Shown: positions 1 through 8,467 of the stretch, piece by piece
How the letters are laid out: every line of letters starts with the position of its first letter
Position numbering within the stretch: position 1 is the first letter of the stretch
Assembly: GCF_900100265.1 (NCBI RefSeq)
Contig: NZ_LT629696.1
Coordinates: 1-64,000, forward strand
DNA: 64,000 nt
Reading direction: 5' to 3'
DNA from: Leifsonia sp. 466MF
Lineage (GTDB): Bacteria > Actinomycetota > Actinomycetes > Actinomycetales > Microbacteriaceae
Made by a program: the position numbers and the translations under genes
Notes under the pieces: model-generated
The model's input: only the letters and a program-made list of their open reading frames with translations
The model's database searches: none
What the model was told of the DNA's origin: nothing

Positions 1-26
1 CGTCTCGCGTGGTGCCCACCGCGCCA

Positions 27-85
27 CAGATTCGTGCCGAATGTGCGGAATGCTCCTGCCTAAGCGCACATTCGGCACGAATCTG
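27..85. repeat. 21-bp perfect inverted repeat
   Basis: Positions 27-47 and 65-85 are exact reverse complements (left arm begins CAGATTCGTGCC, right arm ends GGCACGAATCTG), separated by 17 nt. The stem is too long and too perfect to be chance, but no T-run follows, so it is not a textbook intrinsic terminator. It could end transcription of a gene left of the window, be a dispersed palindromic element, or form a structured RNA. Function is not known. Confidence 0.8.
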
Positions 86-174
86 CGGGTGCGCGGGTTG
101 GGGAGCCGGCGCAGCGCAGCGCAGCGACGCCTCCGCCGCGGAGCACGGAGTGGCGCGCGCGGCGGTGCGTGACG

Positions 175-205
175 TATGCTCGCTGTGTCAATGTGACCGG
201 TCACA
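175..205 (+). promoter_or_regulatory. ara operon -10 and palindromic operator
   Basis: A -10-like TATGCT sits at 175-180. Twelve bases further on, TGTGACCGGTCACA at 192-205 is a perfect 14-bp palindrome that directly abuts the AAAGGA ribosome binding site of the first gene. A repressor bound there would sit just downstream of the likely transcription start. The central CCGG symmetric form fits a LacI- or GntR-type repressor; no such gene is in the window next to the operon, so the regulator is unidentified. Confidence 0.6.
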
Positions 206-221
206 AAGGAGTGGATGCCCC

Positions 222-1907
222 ATGGTCCCAGCCGACGTCGCCTCCGCGGGCCCCGGAGCCGCGGCCGCCGCCCGCGCCCGCGAGGCCATCGAGTCGGGCC
301 GCACCGCGCTCGGCATCGAGTTCGGCTCGACGCGCATCAAGGCCTGCCTGGTGGATGCGGACGACCCGTCGGTCGTCCTCGCCGTCGGCGCCCACGAGTG
401 GGAGAACTCCTACGTCGACCGCCTCTGGACCTACCCGATCGAGGAGGTCTGGTCCGGCGTGCAGGAGGCGTACGCCGCCCTGGCCGCCGACGCGCAGACC
501 CGCCACGGCGTCGCGCCGACCACCGTCGGCTCGCTCGGCGTCTCGGCGATGATGCACGGCTACCTCGCGTTCGACGAGGCGGGCGAGCTGCTCGTGCCGT
601 TCCGCACCTGGCGCAACACGAACACGGGAGCGGCGGCGCGCGAGCTGACGGACCTGCTCGGCGTCAACATCCCGCTCCGCTGGTCGATCGCCCACCTGCA
701 CCAGGCCGTCCTCGACTCCGAGCCGCATCTCCCGCGCCTCCGCTCCGTCACCACGCTGGCCGGGTACGTGCACCGCCGGCTCACCGGACGCCATGTGCTC
801 GGGGTCGGGGATGCGTCGGGCATGTTCCCGATCGACCCCGCGACCGGCGACTACGACGCCGAACTCGTCGACCGCTATGACCGGCTCGCCGCCGGCCGCA
901 TCCCTCCGCTCCGCGACCTGCTGCCCGAGGTCCTCTCCGCGGGAGAACCTGCGGGCGACCTGACCGCCGAAGGCGCTGCGCTCCTCGACCCGTCCGGCAC
1001 GCTGCGTCCCGGCGCGACGCTGTGCCCACCCGAGGGCGACGCGGGCACCGGCATGGTCGCGACCGCATCCGTCGCACCGCGCACCGGCAATGTGAGTGCC
1101 GGCACCAGCATCTTCGCCATGGTCGTGCTGGAGCGTCCGCTGGCCGAGGTGCACGACGAGCTGGATGTGGTGACCACCCCCGCAGGCGACCCGGTCGCCA
1201 TGGTCCACTGCAACAACGGCGCCAGTGAGCTCGCCGAGTGGGCGGGACTCTTCGGCCGGTTCGCCGCCGCGTCCGGCCGCCCCACCGATCCCGACGCCGT
1301 GTTCGACACCCTCCTCCGGGAGGCGCTGACCGGCGACGACGACGCCGGCGGCCTGCTCGCCTACAACCACCTGGCTGGAGAGCCGATCGCCGGCCTCACC
1401 GAGGGCCGTCCGCTCCTCGTCCGGACGCCCGGCAGCCGCTTCACCCTCGGCAACCTGGTGCGCGCCGAGGTCTACGGAGTGTTCGCGACCCTGGCGCTCG
1501 GGATGCGCGTCCTCGCTCACGAGGGTGTCGCGCTTGACAAGATGCTCGCCCACGGTGGCGTGTTCCGCACCGCCGGGGTCGCCCAGCGCTTCCTGGCCGG
1601 CGCCCTCGATGCTCCCGTCTCCGTCGCGCACACCGCATCGGAGGGCGGCGCCTGGGGGATCGCCGTCCTCGCCGCATACCTGGAGGCGCGCGCCGAGGGC
1701 GGACAGGACCTCGACACGTACCTGCGCGAGCGCGTGTTCCGCGATGTCGCGTTCGAGACCGCCGAGCCGCGGCCGGAGGACGTCGCCGGCTTCGCCGCCT
1801 ACCTCGACCGCTACGACGCAGGCCTCGCCGTGGAGCGCGCGGCCGTGACCGCCCTGCCCGACACCACCGCCTCCGCCGATCGCCCAACGGAAGGATCCGA
1901 CCAGTGA
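222..1907 (+). CDS. araB: FGGY carbohydrate kinase, likely ribulokinase
   Basis: 561-residue FGGY-family sugar kinase, expected to phosphorylate L-ribulose with ATP in the cytoplasm as the second step of L-arabinose breakdown. The N-terminal phosphate-binding region GIEFGSTRIKACLVD (about residues 31-45) is intact, and a second ASKHA half follows with the glycine-rich NVSAGTSIFAM and GGVFRTAGVAQRFL segments. ATG 222 was chosen because AAAGGA lies about 11 nt upstream; the reading frame stays open to position 9 but has no such site. It is first in araB-araD-araA, and its stop overlaps the araD start by four bases. Family alone would also allow a xylulokinase; the two partner genes make ribulokinase much more likely. 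Confidence 0.85.
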   Translation: MVPADVASAGPGAAAAARAREAIESGRTALGIEFGSTRIKACLVDADDPSVVLAVGAHEWENSYVDRLWTYPIEEVWSGVQEAYAALAADAQTRHGVAPTTVGSLGVSAMMHGYLAFDEAGELLVPFRTWRNTNTGAAARELTDLLGVNIPLRWSIAHLHQAVLDSEPHLPRLRSVTTLAGYVHRRLTGRHVLGVGDASGMFPIDPATGDYDAELVDRYDRLAAGRIPPLRDLLPEVLSAGEPAGDLTAEGAALLDPSGTLRPGATLCPPEGDAGTGMVATASVAPRTGNVSAGTSIFAMVVLERPLAEVHDELDVVTTPAGDPVAMVHCNNGASELAEWAGLFGRFAAASGRPTDPDAVFDTLLREALTGDDDAGGLLAYNHLAGEPIAGLTEGRPLLVRTPGSRFTLGNLVRAEVYGVFATLALGMRVLAHEGVALDKMLAHGGVFRTAGVAQRFLAGALDAPVSVAHTASEGGAWGIAVLAAYLEARAEGGQDLDTYLRERVFRDVAFETAEPRPEDVAGFAAYLDRYDAGLAVERAAVTALPDTTASADRPTEGSDQ

Positions 1908-2629
1908 CCGACGCCCAGACCCCCGCCACCCCGGCCCCCGAGTCCCCGGCCGTCCGCGCCGTCCGCGAGCGCGTCGCCGCCCTGCACGCCGAGCTGGTCC
2001 GCTACCAGCTGGTCGTCTGGACCGGCGGCAACGTCTCCGGCCGCGTGCCGGGCGAGGACCTGTTCGTCATCAAGCCGAGCGGCGTCGACTACGACGACCT
2101 CGCGCCCGAGAACATGATCCTGTGCACCCTCGACGGCGAGGTCGTCCCCGGGTCGCTCGGCTCCGAGCGGTCGCCGTCGTCCGACACCGCCGCCCACGCG
2201 TTCGTCTACCGCAGCATGCCTGAGGTCGGCGGCGTCGTGCACACGCACTCCACCTACGCGACCGCCTGGGCGGCGCGCGCCGAGCCCATCCCGTGCGCCA
2301 TCACCGCGATGGCGGACGAGTTCGGCGGTGAGATCCCGGTCGGACCGTTCGCGATCATCGGCGACGACTCCATCGGCCGCGGCATCGTGTCGACGCTGAC
2401 CGGCCACCGCAGCCGCGCCGTCCTCATGCAGAACCACGGCGTCTTCACTATCGGCTCCGACGCCCGCGACGCCGTGAAGGCCGCCGTCATGGCCGAGGAT
2501 GTCGCCCGAACGATGCACATCGCCCGCCAGGGCGGCGACGTCGTCCCCATCCCCCAGGAGGCGATCGACCGCCTCTTCGACCGCTACCAGAACGTCTACG
2601 GACAGACCCCGGAAGGACCCACCGCCTGA
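1904..2629 (+). CDS. araD: L-ribulose-5-phosphate 4-epimerase
   Basis: 241-residue class II aldolase/epimerase that converts L-ribulose 5-phosphate to D-xylulose 5-phosphate, feeding the pentose phosphate pathway. Visible hallmarks are the phosphate-binding GNVSGR near residue 46, [10 protein letters not shown], the metal-binding [20 protein letters not shown] and QNHGVF, which supplies a further metal-site histidine. The GTG start shares GTGA with the araB stop, and GGAAGGA lies about 9 nt upstream inside araB, so translation is probably coupled. Length and motif order are normal for AraD. Confidence 0.93.
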   Translation: MTDAQTPATPAPESPAVRAVRERVAALHAELVRYQLVVWTGGNVSGRVPGEDLFVIKPSGVDYDDLAPENMILCTLDGEVVPGSLGSERSPSSDTAAHAFVYRSMPEVGGVVHTHSTYATAWAARAEPIPCAITAMADEFGGEIPVGPFAIIGDDSIGRGIVSTLTGHRSRAVLMQNHGVFTIGSDARDAVKAAVMAEDVARTMHIARQGGDVVPIPQEAIDRLFDRYQNVYGQTPEGPTA

Positions 2630-4146
2630 TGCCGAAGCTCACCACCTCCCTCGACGTCTACGAGGTCTGGTTCCTCACCGGGAGCCAGCACCTGTACGGA
2701 CCGGAGACCCTCGCGCAGGTCGCCGAGCAGTCCCGCGCCATCGCCGACGAGCTGGGCGCGTCGCCCGACGTGCCGGTGCGGATCGTGTGGAAGCCGGTCC
2801 TCACCGACGCCGACGCCATCCGCCGCATCATGCTCGAGGCGAACGCCGACGACCGCGTCATCGGCGTGATCGCGTGGATGCACACCTTCAGTCCAGCGAA
2901 GATGTGGATCGCCGGTCTCGACGCGCTGCAGAAGCCGCTGCTCCACCTCCACACGCAGGCGAACGTCGAACTGCCCTGGGCCGAGATCGACTTCGACTTC
3001 ATGAACCTCAACCAGGCCGCCCACGGCGACCGCGAGTTCGGCTACATCCTGACGCGCCTCGGCGTGCCGCGCACCACCGTCGCCGGGCACGTCTCGAACC
3101 CGGTCGTCTCGGCACGCGTCGGCACGTGGATGCGCGCAGCGGCCGGCCGGGCCGCCACCCGCACGCTGAAGCTCGCCCGCTTCGGCGACAACATGCGCTT
3201 CGTCGCCGTCACCGAGGGCGACAAGACCGAGGCCGAGCACGTCTTCGGCGTCCAGGTGAACACGTGGGGCGTGAACGAGCTGGCGGATGCGGTCGCCGCG
3301 GCGCCGGCCGAGGCCGTCGACGCGCTCGTGGCCGAGTACGAGGAGCAGTACGACGTCGCTCCGGAGCTGCGCCGCGGCGGCGACCGCCACCAGTCGCTGC
3401 GCGATGGCGCGGCCATCGAGCTGGGCCTGCGCTCCTTCCTGGAGGAGGGCGGTTTCGGCGCGTTCACGACCAGCTTCGAGGACCTGGGCGCCCTGAAGCA
3501 GCTGCCCGGGCTCGCCGTCCAGCGGCTGATGGCCGAGGGTTACGGCTTCGGCGCGGAGGGCGACTGGAAGACCGCCGTCCTGGTGCGCGCGGCCAACGTG
3601 ATGGGTGCGGGCCTGCCCGGCGGCGCATCCCTCATGGAGGACTACACGTACGACCTGACTCCTGGCGACGAGCGCATCCTGGGCGCGCACATGCTCGAGG
3701 TGAGCCCGTCGCTCAGCTCGGCGACGCCGACGCTGGAGGTGCACCCGCTCGGCATCGGCGGCAAGGACGACCCGGTCCGCCTCGTCTTCACGGCGGACCC
3801 GGGTCCCGCGGTCGTCGTGGCTCTGTCGGACGTGCGTGACCGGTTCCGCCTGGTCGCCAACGTGGTCGAGGTGGTCGAGCCGTCGGCTCCGCTGCCGAAG
3901 CTGCCGGTCGGCCGCGCGGTGTGGAAGCCGCAGCCCGACTTCACGACGTCGGCGACCGCCTGGCTGGAGGCCGGCGCGGCGCACCACACGGTGATGAGCA
4001 CCGCGGTCGGCGTGGAGGTCTTCGAGGACTTCGCCCGCATGCTGCGCACCGAGCTCATCGTCATCGACGACACGACGACGCTCCGCTCGGTGCGTCGCGA
4101 CCTCGACGCGAACGCCGCCTACTACCGCCTCGCGCGCGGCATCTGA
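2629..4146 (+). CDS. araA: L-arabinose isomerase
   Basis: 505-residue cytoplasmic isomerase interconverting L-arabinose and L-ribulose, normally with Mn2+. The family's opening [16 protein letters not shown] is present. Active-site acids lie in TTSFEDLG and FGAEGDW, and metal-site histidines in LGAHMLEV and GAAHHTV. The ATG overlaps the araD stop by one base (TGATG), so the operon is tightly coupled. Full length. No transporter or araR regulator lies with the operon inside this window. A strong GC hairpin follows the stop codon. Confidence 0.95.
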   Translation: MPKLTTSLDVYEVWFLTGSQHLYGPETLAQVAEQSRAIADELGASPDVPVRIVWKPVLTDADAIRRIMLEANADDRVIGVIAWMHTFSPAKMWIAGLDALQKPLLHLHTQANVELPWAEIDFDFMNLNQAAHGDREFGYILTRLGVPRTTVAGHVSNPVVSARVGTWMRAAAGRAATRTLKLARFGDNMRFVAVTEGDKTEAEHVFGVQVNTWGVNELADAVAAAPAEAVDALVAEYEEQYDVAPELRRGGDRHQSLRDGAAIELGLRSFLEEGGFGAFTTSFEDLGALKQLPGLAVQRLMAEGYGFGAEGDWKTAVLVRAANVMGAGLPGGASLMEDYTYDLTPGDERILGAHMLEVSPSLSSATPTLEVHPLGIGGKDDPVRLVFTADPGPAVVVALSDVRDRFRLVANVVEVVEPSAPLPKLPVGRAVWKPQPDFTTSATAWLEAGAAHHTVMSTAVGVEVFEDFARMLRTELIVIDDTTTLRSVRRDLDANAAYYRLARGI

Positions 4147-4156
4147 CGCATCACCC

Positions 4157-4187
4157 GCGGCCGGAGCGGGATGTCAGCTCCGGCCGC
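4157..4187. terminator. Hairpin between convergent araA and tetR
   Basis: GCGGCCGGAGC at 4157-4167 pairs perfectly with GCTCCGGCCGC at 4177-4187 around a 9-nt loop; flanking ACCC and GGGT can extend the stem past a one-base bulge. There is no T-tract. The loop contains the last codon of the minus-strand tetR gene, so it could end transcription from both sides. Confidence 0.65.
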
Positions 4188-4749
4188 TGGGTGCCGGCAG
4201 CGACGCGACCACCATCTCCAGCAGCCGGTCCGCCTGCGCGAGACCGCCCGGTCCGGCCGGGACCCGCCAGAGCGCGCTGAGGAGAAGCAGGATGTCGCCG
4301 GGGTCGGCTCCTGGCTCAATGTCGCCGTCGGCGACCGCTGCATCCAGCAGCCGTCCGATCGCGTTGGTCACCGGCGCGTAGGTGGCGTCGATCACCGCCT
4401 GCGCCGAGGGGCTGGCCAGCGCTTCCCCGAGCCCGTGCTTGATGCGCACCAGCTCGGCCAACTGCCTCGACCAGCTGCGAAAGGCGTCGAGCGGCGGTTC
4501 TTTCGCCAGCAGCTCGTCCACCGCGCCTTCGAGTCCGTCGATCTCCGCCGCGTAGACGGCGAGCAGCAGAGCTTCACGCGTGGGGAAGTGCCGGTAGAGG
4601 GTTCCGGCGCCGACGCCGGCGAGCTTGCCGATCTGGTTGAGCGACACGTCGGGGTTCTCGCGGAAGGCCGTCGCGGCGACGTCGAGGATGCGCGCGCGGT
4701 TGCGCTGCGCGTCGGCGCGGGTTGCGTCGGCTCGTCGGGGTTCCGGCAT
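4174..4749 (-). CDS. TetR/AcrR-family repressor
   Basis: 191-residue TetR-type regulator. The N-terminal helix-turn-helix runs through NRARILDVAATAF...GAGTLYRHFPTREALL (about residues 17-60); the rest is a helical ligand-binding domain. The ATG has AAGGAGACG just upstream. It is divergent from an aldo/keto reductase, and the 86-bp gap holds two nearly identical 18-bp palindromes, so it very likely represses itself and the reductase. The ligand is unknown. Of the TetR genes in this window it has the clearest operator evidence. Confidence 0.85.
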   Translation of the reverse strand: MPEPRRADATRADAQRNRARILDVAATAFRENPDVSLNQIGKLAGVGAGTLYRHFPTREALLLAVYAAEIDGLEGAVDELLAKEPPLDAFRSWSRQLAELVRIKHGLGEALASPSAQAVIDATYAPVTNAIGRLLDAAVADGDIEPGADPGDILLLLSALWRVPAGPGGLAQADRLLEMVVASLPAPSGRS

Positions 4750-4763
4750 GCGTCTCCTTGCTA

Positions 4764-4813
4764 AACGGAGAATTCTCCGTTACCGTCGTAAATCAAGCGG
4801 AGAGTTCTCCGCT
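4764..4813. promoter_or_regulatory. Twin TetR operators
   Basis: AACGGAGAATTCTCCGTT (4764-4781) is a perfect 18-bp palindrome. AGCGGAGAGTTCTCCGCT (4796-4813) is the same sequence with palindromic changes at the second base from each end and a two-base centre mismatch. Their centres are 32 bp apart, about three helical turns. They fill the gap between the divergent tetR and aldo/keto reductase genes, the classic position for an autoregulated TetR operator. Confidence 0.8.
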
Positions 4814-4835
4814 CACGTCTATTCAAGGAGTTCTC

Positions 4836-5885
4836 ATGCAGTATCGCAAGCTCGGGACCACCGGCCTCGATGTCTCCCCGATCGCCATCGGCGCCATGAG
4901 CTACGGCGAGCCCGACCGCGGCCACCCCGTCTGGTCGAAAGGAGAGGAGGAGGCGAGGCCCCTCATCAAGCACGCCCTGGAGGCGGGCATCAACTTCTTC
5001 GACAGCGCCAACATGTACTCGAACGGCTCCAGCGAGGAGATCCTGGGCCGTGCACTCCGCGACTTCGCCGATCGCGACGAGGTCGTCATCGCGACCAAGG
5101 TCCGCCACCCGATGCGGCCGGGCCCCAACGGCCGTGGCCTGTCGCGCAAAGCCATCCTGGCGGAGGTAGATCACTCCCTGCGGCGCCTCGGCACCGATTA
5201 CATCGACCTGTATCAGATCCACCGAAACGACCATTCGACCCCGTGGGAGGAGACCCTCGAAGCGCTGAACGACATCGTTAAGGCCGGCAAGGTGCGTTAC
5301 CTGGGGGCGTCCTCGATGTTCGCGTGGGAGTTCGCGAAGGCCCTCAACCTGCAGAAGCAGCACGGTTGGGCGCGCTTCGTCACGATGCAGGATCACTACA
5401 ACCTGCTCGCCCGCGAGGAGGAGCGCGAGATGATCCCGCTCTGCCTCGACGAGGGCGTCGGCACCATCATCTGGAGCCCGCTCGCCCGCGGCCGCCTCGC
5501 GCGCGCCTGGGATGACGCGCGGGCGACGGCGCGCTCGGAGACCGACGGCGACTACGCCGACCTGCTGTACTCGCCCGCCGAGGAGGCATCCAATCGCGCC
5601 ATCGTGAATGCCGTCGGAGAGGTCGCGGCGGCGCACGGAGTGAGCCGCGCGGCGGTCGCCCTGGCGTGGCTGCACCGCCAGCCGGTCGTCACCGCGCCGC
5701 TCGTCGGGGCGGGATCCATCCAGCAGATCGACGACGCGATCGCCTCCCTGGACGTCGAGCTCACGGAGGACGAGGTGACGGCGCTGATCGCTCCGTACAC
5801 CCCGCGGTACGACTTCCAGGGCGTCTCGGACGAGGCGACGATGAACGCGATCCGCGCGCGGGTTCCGGGAATGGCCCTCAGCTGA
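4836..5885 (+). CDS. Aldo/keto reductase
   Basis: 349-residue NADPH-dependent reductase of the AKR superfamily, long-loop subgroup (YajO/Gcy-like). The catalytic tetrad can be read as Asp56 in FFDSANMY, Tyr61, Lys88 in VIATKVRHP and His129 in LYQIHRND. ATG 4836 was chosen over upstream in-frame starts because AAGGAG lies 5 nt before it and because earlier starts would run through the operators. Probably detoxifies a carbonyl compound sensed by the divergent TetR protein; the substrate cannot be told from sequence. Confidence 0.88.
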   Translation: MQYRKLGTTGLDVSPIAIGAMSYGEPDRGHPVWSKGEEEARPLIKHALEAGINFFDSANMYSNGSSEEILGRALRDFADRDEVVIATKVRHPMRPGPNGRGLSRKAILAEVDHSLRRLGTDYIDLYQIHRNDHSTPWEETLEALNDIVKAGKVRYLGASSMFAWEFAKALNLQKQHGWARFVTMQDHYNLLAREEEREMIPLCLDEGVGTIIWSPLARGRLARAWDDARATARSETDGDYADLLYSPAEEASNRAIVNAVGEVAAAHGVSRAAVALAWLHRQPVVTAPLVGAGSIQQIDDAIASLDVELTEDEVTALIAPYTPRYDFQGVSDEATMNAIRARVPGMALS

Positions 5886-5922
5886 GGGCCCCGCGAACTG
5901 GGGGTAACCGGGGTACAAAAAT

Positions 5923-6026
5923 GTCCTCATTAACGGGGACTTCTGGGGATAACAAGCGTAGCCTCGAAAGCAGATGAGAAATCCTCATCTCGCCCGAAAG
6001 CTCGAGCGAAGTCAGATGAGACGCTC
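5923..6026 (+). promoter_or_regulatory. Structured upstream region of LCP gene
   Basis: The 167-nt gap before the LCP gene holds an imperfect palindrome GTCCTCATTAACGGGGAC (5923-5940). Two hairpins follow: AGATGAG-AAATC-CTCATCT (5972-5990), and GAGCG (6004-6008) pairing with CGCTC (6022-6026). The octamer CAGATGAG appears at 5971-5978 and again at 6013-6020. I do not recognise a known riboswitch class. It may be a structured 5' leader or a protein-binding region. Confidence 0.4.
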
Positions 6027-6052
6027 CTGGGGGAGTGCCGGAGACGGTCATC

Positions 6053-7102
6053 ATGATCGCGCAGACCACACGTTCACCTCACCGCTGGCACCGCCGCACG
6101 CCGCGGACCTCGCATCGGCGCTCGCCGCTCGCCATCGTGCTGACCACGCTCCTCGCCGTCGCCACCGTGGTGGCGGGCTGCCTCGTCGGCGGCGGACTGT
6201 TCTACGCGGGCAGCGTCGCGTCGACCTTCAACTCGACGGTGACGCACATCCCGCGCGCGTTCCCTCCAGCGGAGACCCGGCCGACCCCCGTCTCGACCGG
6301 CGCCATGAACATCCTGCTCATCGGCTCCGACTCTCGGGGAGACCCGTCGACCGTCGGGCAGGCCACCGAGTCCAACCAGCGCTCCGACACCATGATGCTC
6401 GTGCACATCGACGCGGACCGGAAAGACGTGTACATCATGTCGATCATGCGCGACCTCTGGGTTCCGATCCCCGGCAAGGGCACGGCCAAGATCAATGCCG
6501 CGCTCGCCTGGGGAGGCACTCCGCTGGTGATCCAGACGGTCGAGCAACTGCTCCAGACGCACATCGACCACGTCGCGATCATCGACTTCCAGGGCCTCGA
6601 AGGGATGACGGACGCGCTCGGCGGAGTGGATGTGGACAGTCCGGTCGGCTTCACCACGGTCAAGAAGCCGCACTACACCTTCGTTCAGGGCATGAACCAC
6701 CTCGACGGCGCCCAGGCTCTCGCCTTCGCCCGGGAGCGGTACGCGTTTCCGACGGCGGACTACCAGCGGGTCGCCAACCAGCAGGCCCTCCTGCGGGCCA
6801 TCGTCGCCAAGCTGCTCAGCCGCGGGACGCTCACCGACCCCGCCGCCGTGACGTCGTTCGCCGGTGCGACCGGCCGATACCTCAGTCTCGACGAGCAGTT
6901 CGACCTCCCGACGATGATCGGGCTGGCGGCGAGCATGCGCCTCGACGGTCCCTCCAGCATCCACGCCTTCACGATGCCGACCGCCGGAACCGGGACCTCA
7001 TCCGACGGTCAGTCGATCGTCAACGTGGATGAGGGGTCACTCCCGGCTCTCCGCTCCGCCCTCGCTGACGACGCTCTCGGGACGTTCACCTCGGTGCACT
7101 GA
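6053..7102 (+). CDS. LytR-CpsA-Psr (LCP) family protein
   Basis: 349-residue membrane-anchored enzyme of the type that attaches undecaprenyl-linked polymers to peptidoglycan. A basic N-terminus is followed by one membrane segment (about residues 27-50) and an extracellular LCP domain with its phosphate-binding residues: LLIGSDSRGD, QRSDTMMLVHID, SIMRDLWVPIPG and FARERYAFPTADYQR. ATG 6053 is preferred to GTG 6035 because GGAG lies 9 nt before it; the GTG is crowded by its only purine run. The family is multi-copy in actinobacteria and this copy stands alone, so its polymer is unknown. Confidence 0.85.
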   Translation: MIAQTTRSPHRWHRRTPRTSHRRSPLAIVLTTLLAVATVVAGCLVGGGLFYAGSVASTFNSTVTHIPRAFPPAETRPTPVSTGAMNILLIGSDSRGDPSTVGQATESNQRSDTMMLVHIDADRKDVYIMSIMRDLWVPIPGKGTAKINAALAWGGTPLVIQTVEQLLQTHIDHVAIIDFQGLEGMTDALGGVDVDSPVGFTTVKKPHYTFVQGMNHLDGAQALAFARERYAFPTADYQRVANQQALLRAIVAKLLSRGTLTDPAAVTSFAGATGRYLSLDEQFDLPTMIGLAASMRLDGPSSIHAFTMPTAGTGTSSDGQSIVNVDEGSLPALRSALADDALGTFTSVH

Positions 7103-7114
7103 GACCGGACGGGG

Positions 7115-8377
7115 TCAGGCCCGGCGCAGCATCCGCAGGCCGGCCGGCACGGACAGGGCGGCGACCGCGGCGACGAACACCACCAGCACCGGCACCAGCG
7201 GCCAGAAGATGAGCGCCACGCCGACGAGCAGCACGGGCACCGCCAGACCGATGTAGGCGATCAGGAAGATCGCGGCGAGCACCTCACCGCGGCGCTCCGG
7301 GGCGGCGAGGGAGGCCGCGGCGGCGATCGCCGAGCGGAACTGCAGGCCGACACCGGCGCCCGCCAGCACGCCGCTCACCAGGAAGACCGCGAACGAAGCC
7401 GTCAGCACGCCGGCCGCGAGGCCCGCGAGCCCGACGAGCATGAGGACGAGGGCCAGGATCAGCTGCGCGCGGGAGGAGACCCGGGCGAAGACGATCTGCG
7501 AGATCGCCGACGCCGCGAACACCGCGAACGGAACGAACCCCGCCAGCAGGTGCGAGGTCTGGTGGAGGGTGACGACGAGCACGCTGGGCGCGAGAGACGT
7601 GAACAGACCGAAGACGGCGAAGCCGGCGAAGGCGGCGACGGCCGCGGCGGAGAACGCTCCACGCGCCTCGGCGGGCAGCGAGATCCGCTGCGGACGGTAG
7701 GCCGGGCGCTCTTCGGCGCGCTCCACCGTCTCGGGGACGAGGGCGACGGCGACGGCCGCGACCGCGAGCACGACGAGGAACACGGCGTACGGGAGCAGCA
7801 GCGGCTCGGGCAGGAACTGCGCGAACGCCCCGCCGATCAGCGGGCCGAGCGCGAGTCCGCCCGTGTTGACGACCGTGGAGACGGTCCCGGCGGTCGCGGG
7901 GCCCTCGTCCGGTCGGGCGACGGCGCGCAGCTCGCTGAGGTGCGCGGTCGCGCTGGCCGTGAGGGCGCCGACGCCGATGCCGGAGAGCGTGCGCGCGACG
8001 ATCAGGCCGGCGACATCGTTCCAGACCAGGAAGAGTGCGGCGGAGACGATCTCGATGAGGACGGCGATGAGCACCATCCGGCGTCGGCCTGCGATGTCGC
8101 TCAGGTGGCCGATGAGGAAGAGGCTGGCGATGACGCCGACCGCGTACGCGGCGAAGATGACGGTGACCACCCAGGTGGGGAAGCCGTCGCGCGCCTGGTA
8201 GAACGCGTACAGCGGAGTGGGGATGGTCGAGAAGGCCATCACCGCGAGGAACGCCGCCGCGATGACCCAGAAGCCGGCGCCGTGGCGCAGGCGGAAGGAG
8301 CGCCGGGTGCGGCCCGGTGCGGTCTCCATCCGAGGAGTGGAGCCGGTGGGGGCGGAGAAGTCGAGCGTGCTGGTCAT
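7115..8377 (-). CDS. MFS transporter (drug-efflux type)
   Basis: 420-residue major facilitator with about 12 membrane segments. The motif-A-like loop GHLSDIAGRRRM follows the second helix, and a central cytoplasmic loop rich in charged residues (VPETVERAEERPAYRP) separates the halves. ATG 8377 was chosen because upstream codons would enter the divergent lysR promoter; GAGGAG lies about 12 nt before it. It is divergent from a LysR regulator across 90 bp, so it is probably that regulator's target. Substrate unknown; DHA1-type efflux of a small toxic compound is the usual role. Confidence 0.82.
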   Translation of the reverse strand: MTSTLDFSAPTGSTPRMETAPGRTRRSFRLRHGAGFWVIAAAFLAVMAFSTIPTPLYAFYQARDGFPTWVVTVIFAAYAVGVIASLFLIGHLSDIAGRRRMVLIAVLIEIVSAALFLVWNDVAGLIVARTLSGIGVGALTASATAHLSELRAVARPDEGPATAGTVSTVVNTGGLALGPLIGGAFAQFLPEPLLLPYAVFLVVLAVAAVAVALVPETVERAEERPAYRPQRISLPAEARGAFSAAAVAAFAGFAVFGLFTSLAPSVLVVTLHQTSHLLAGFVPFAVFAASAISQIVFARVSSRAQLILALVLMLVGLAGLAAGVLTASFAVFLVSGVLAGAGVGLQFRSAIAAAASLAAPERRGEVLAAIFLIAYIGLAVPVLLVGVALIFWPLVPVLVVFVAAVAALSVPAGLRMLRRA

Positions 8378-8467
8378 GCTTCGATAGTGCTCCTCGCTGC
8401 CTATCGAGTCCAACGGAAATAGACGATGCTGACGATCGTTCTGCTCGATAGTACGTAGGATCGACCC
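8378..8467. promoter_or_regulatory. LysR/MFS divergent control region
   Basis: CTATCGAG (8401-8408) and CTCGATAG (8444-8451) form an inverted repeat across the gap. A further TCGATAG occurs at 8381-8387. TAGGAT at 8456-8461 lies exactly 6 nt before the lysR GTG, which suggests a leaderless lysR transcript. These repeats are candidate LysR binding sites. Confidence 0.5.

Noticed and set aside
201..1631. 476-codon open frame on the minus strand across araB
   Set aside because: Antisense shadow caused by GC-rich third positions; composition is Arg/Gly/Ala-rich with no fold, and araB is unambiguous.
4722..4835. Longer N-terminus for the aldo/keto reductase
   Set aside because: It would run through the operators and overlap the divergent repressor; a good ribosome site precedes ATG 4836.
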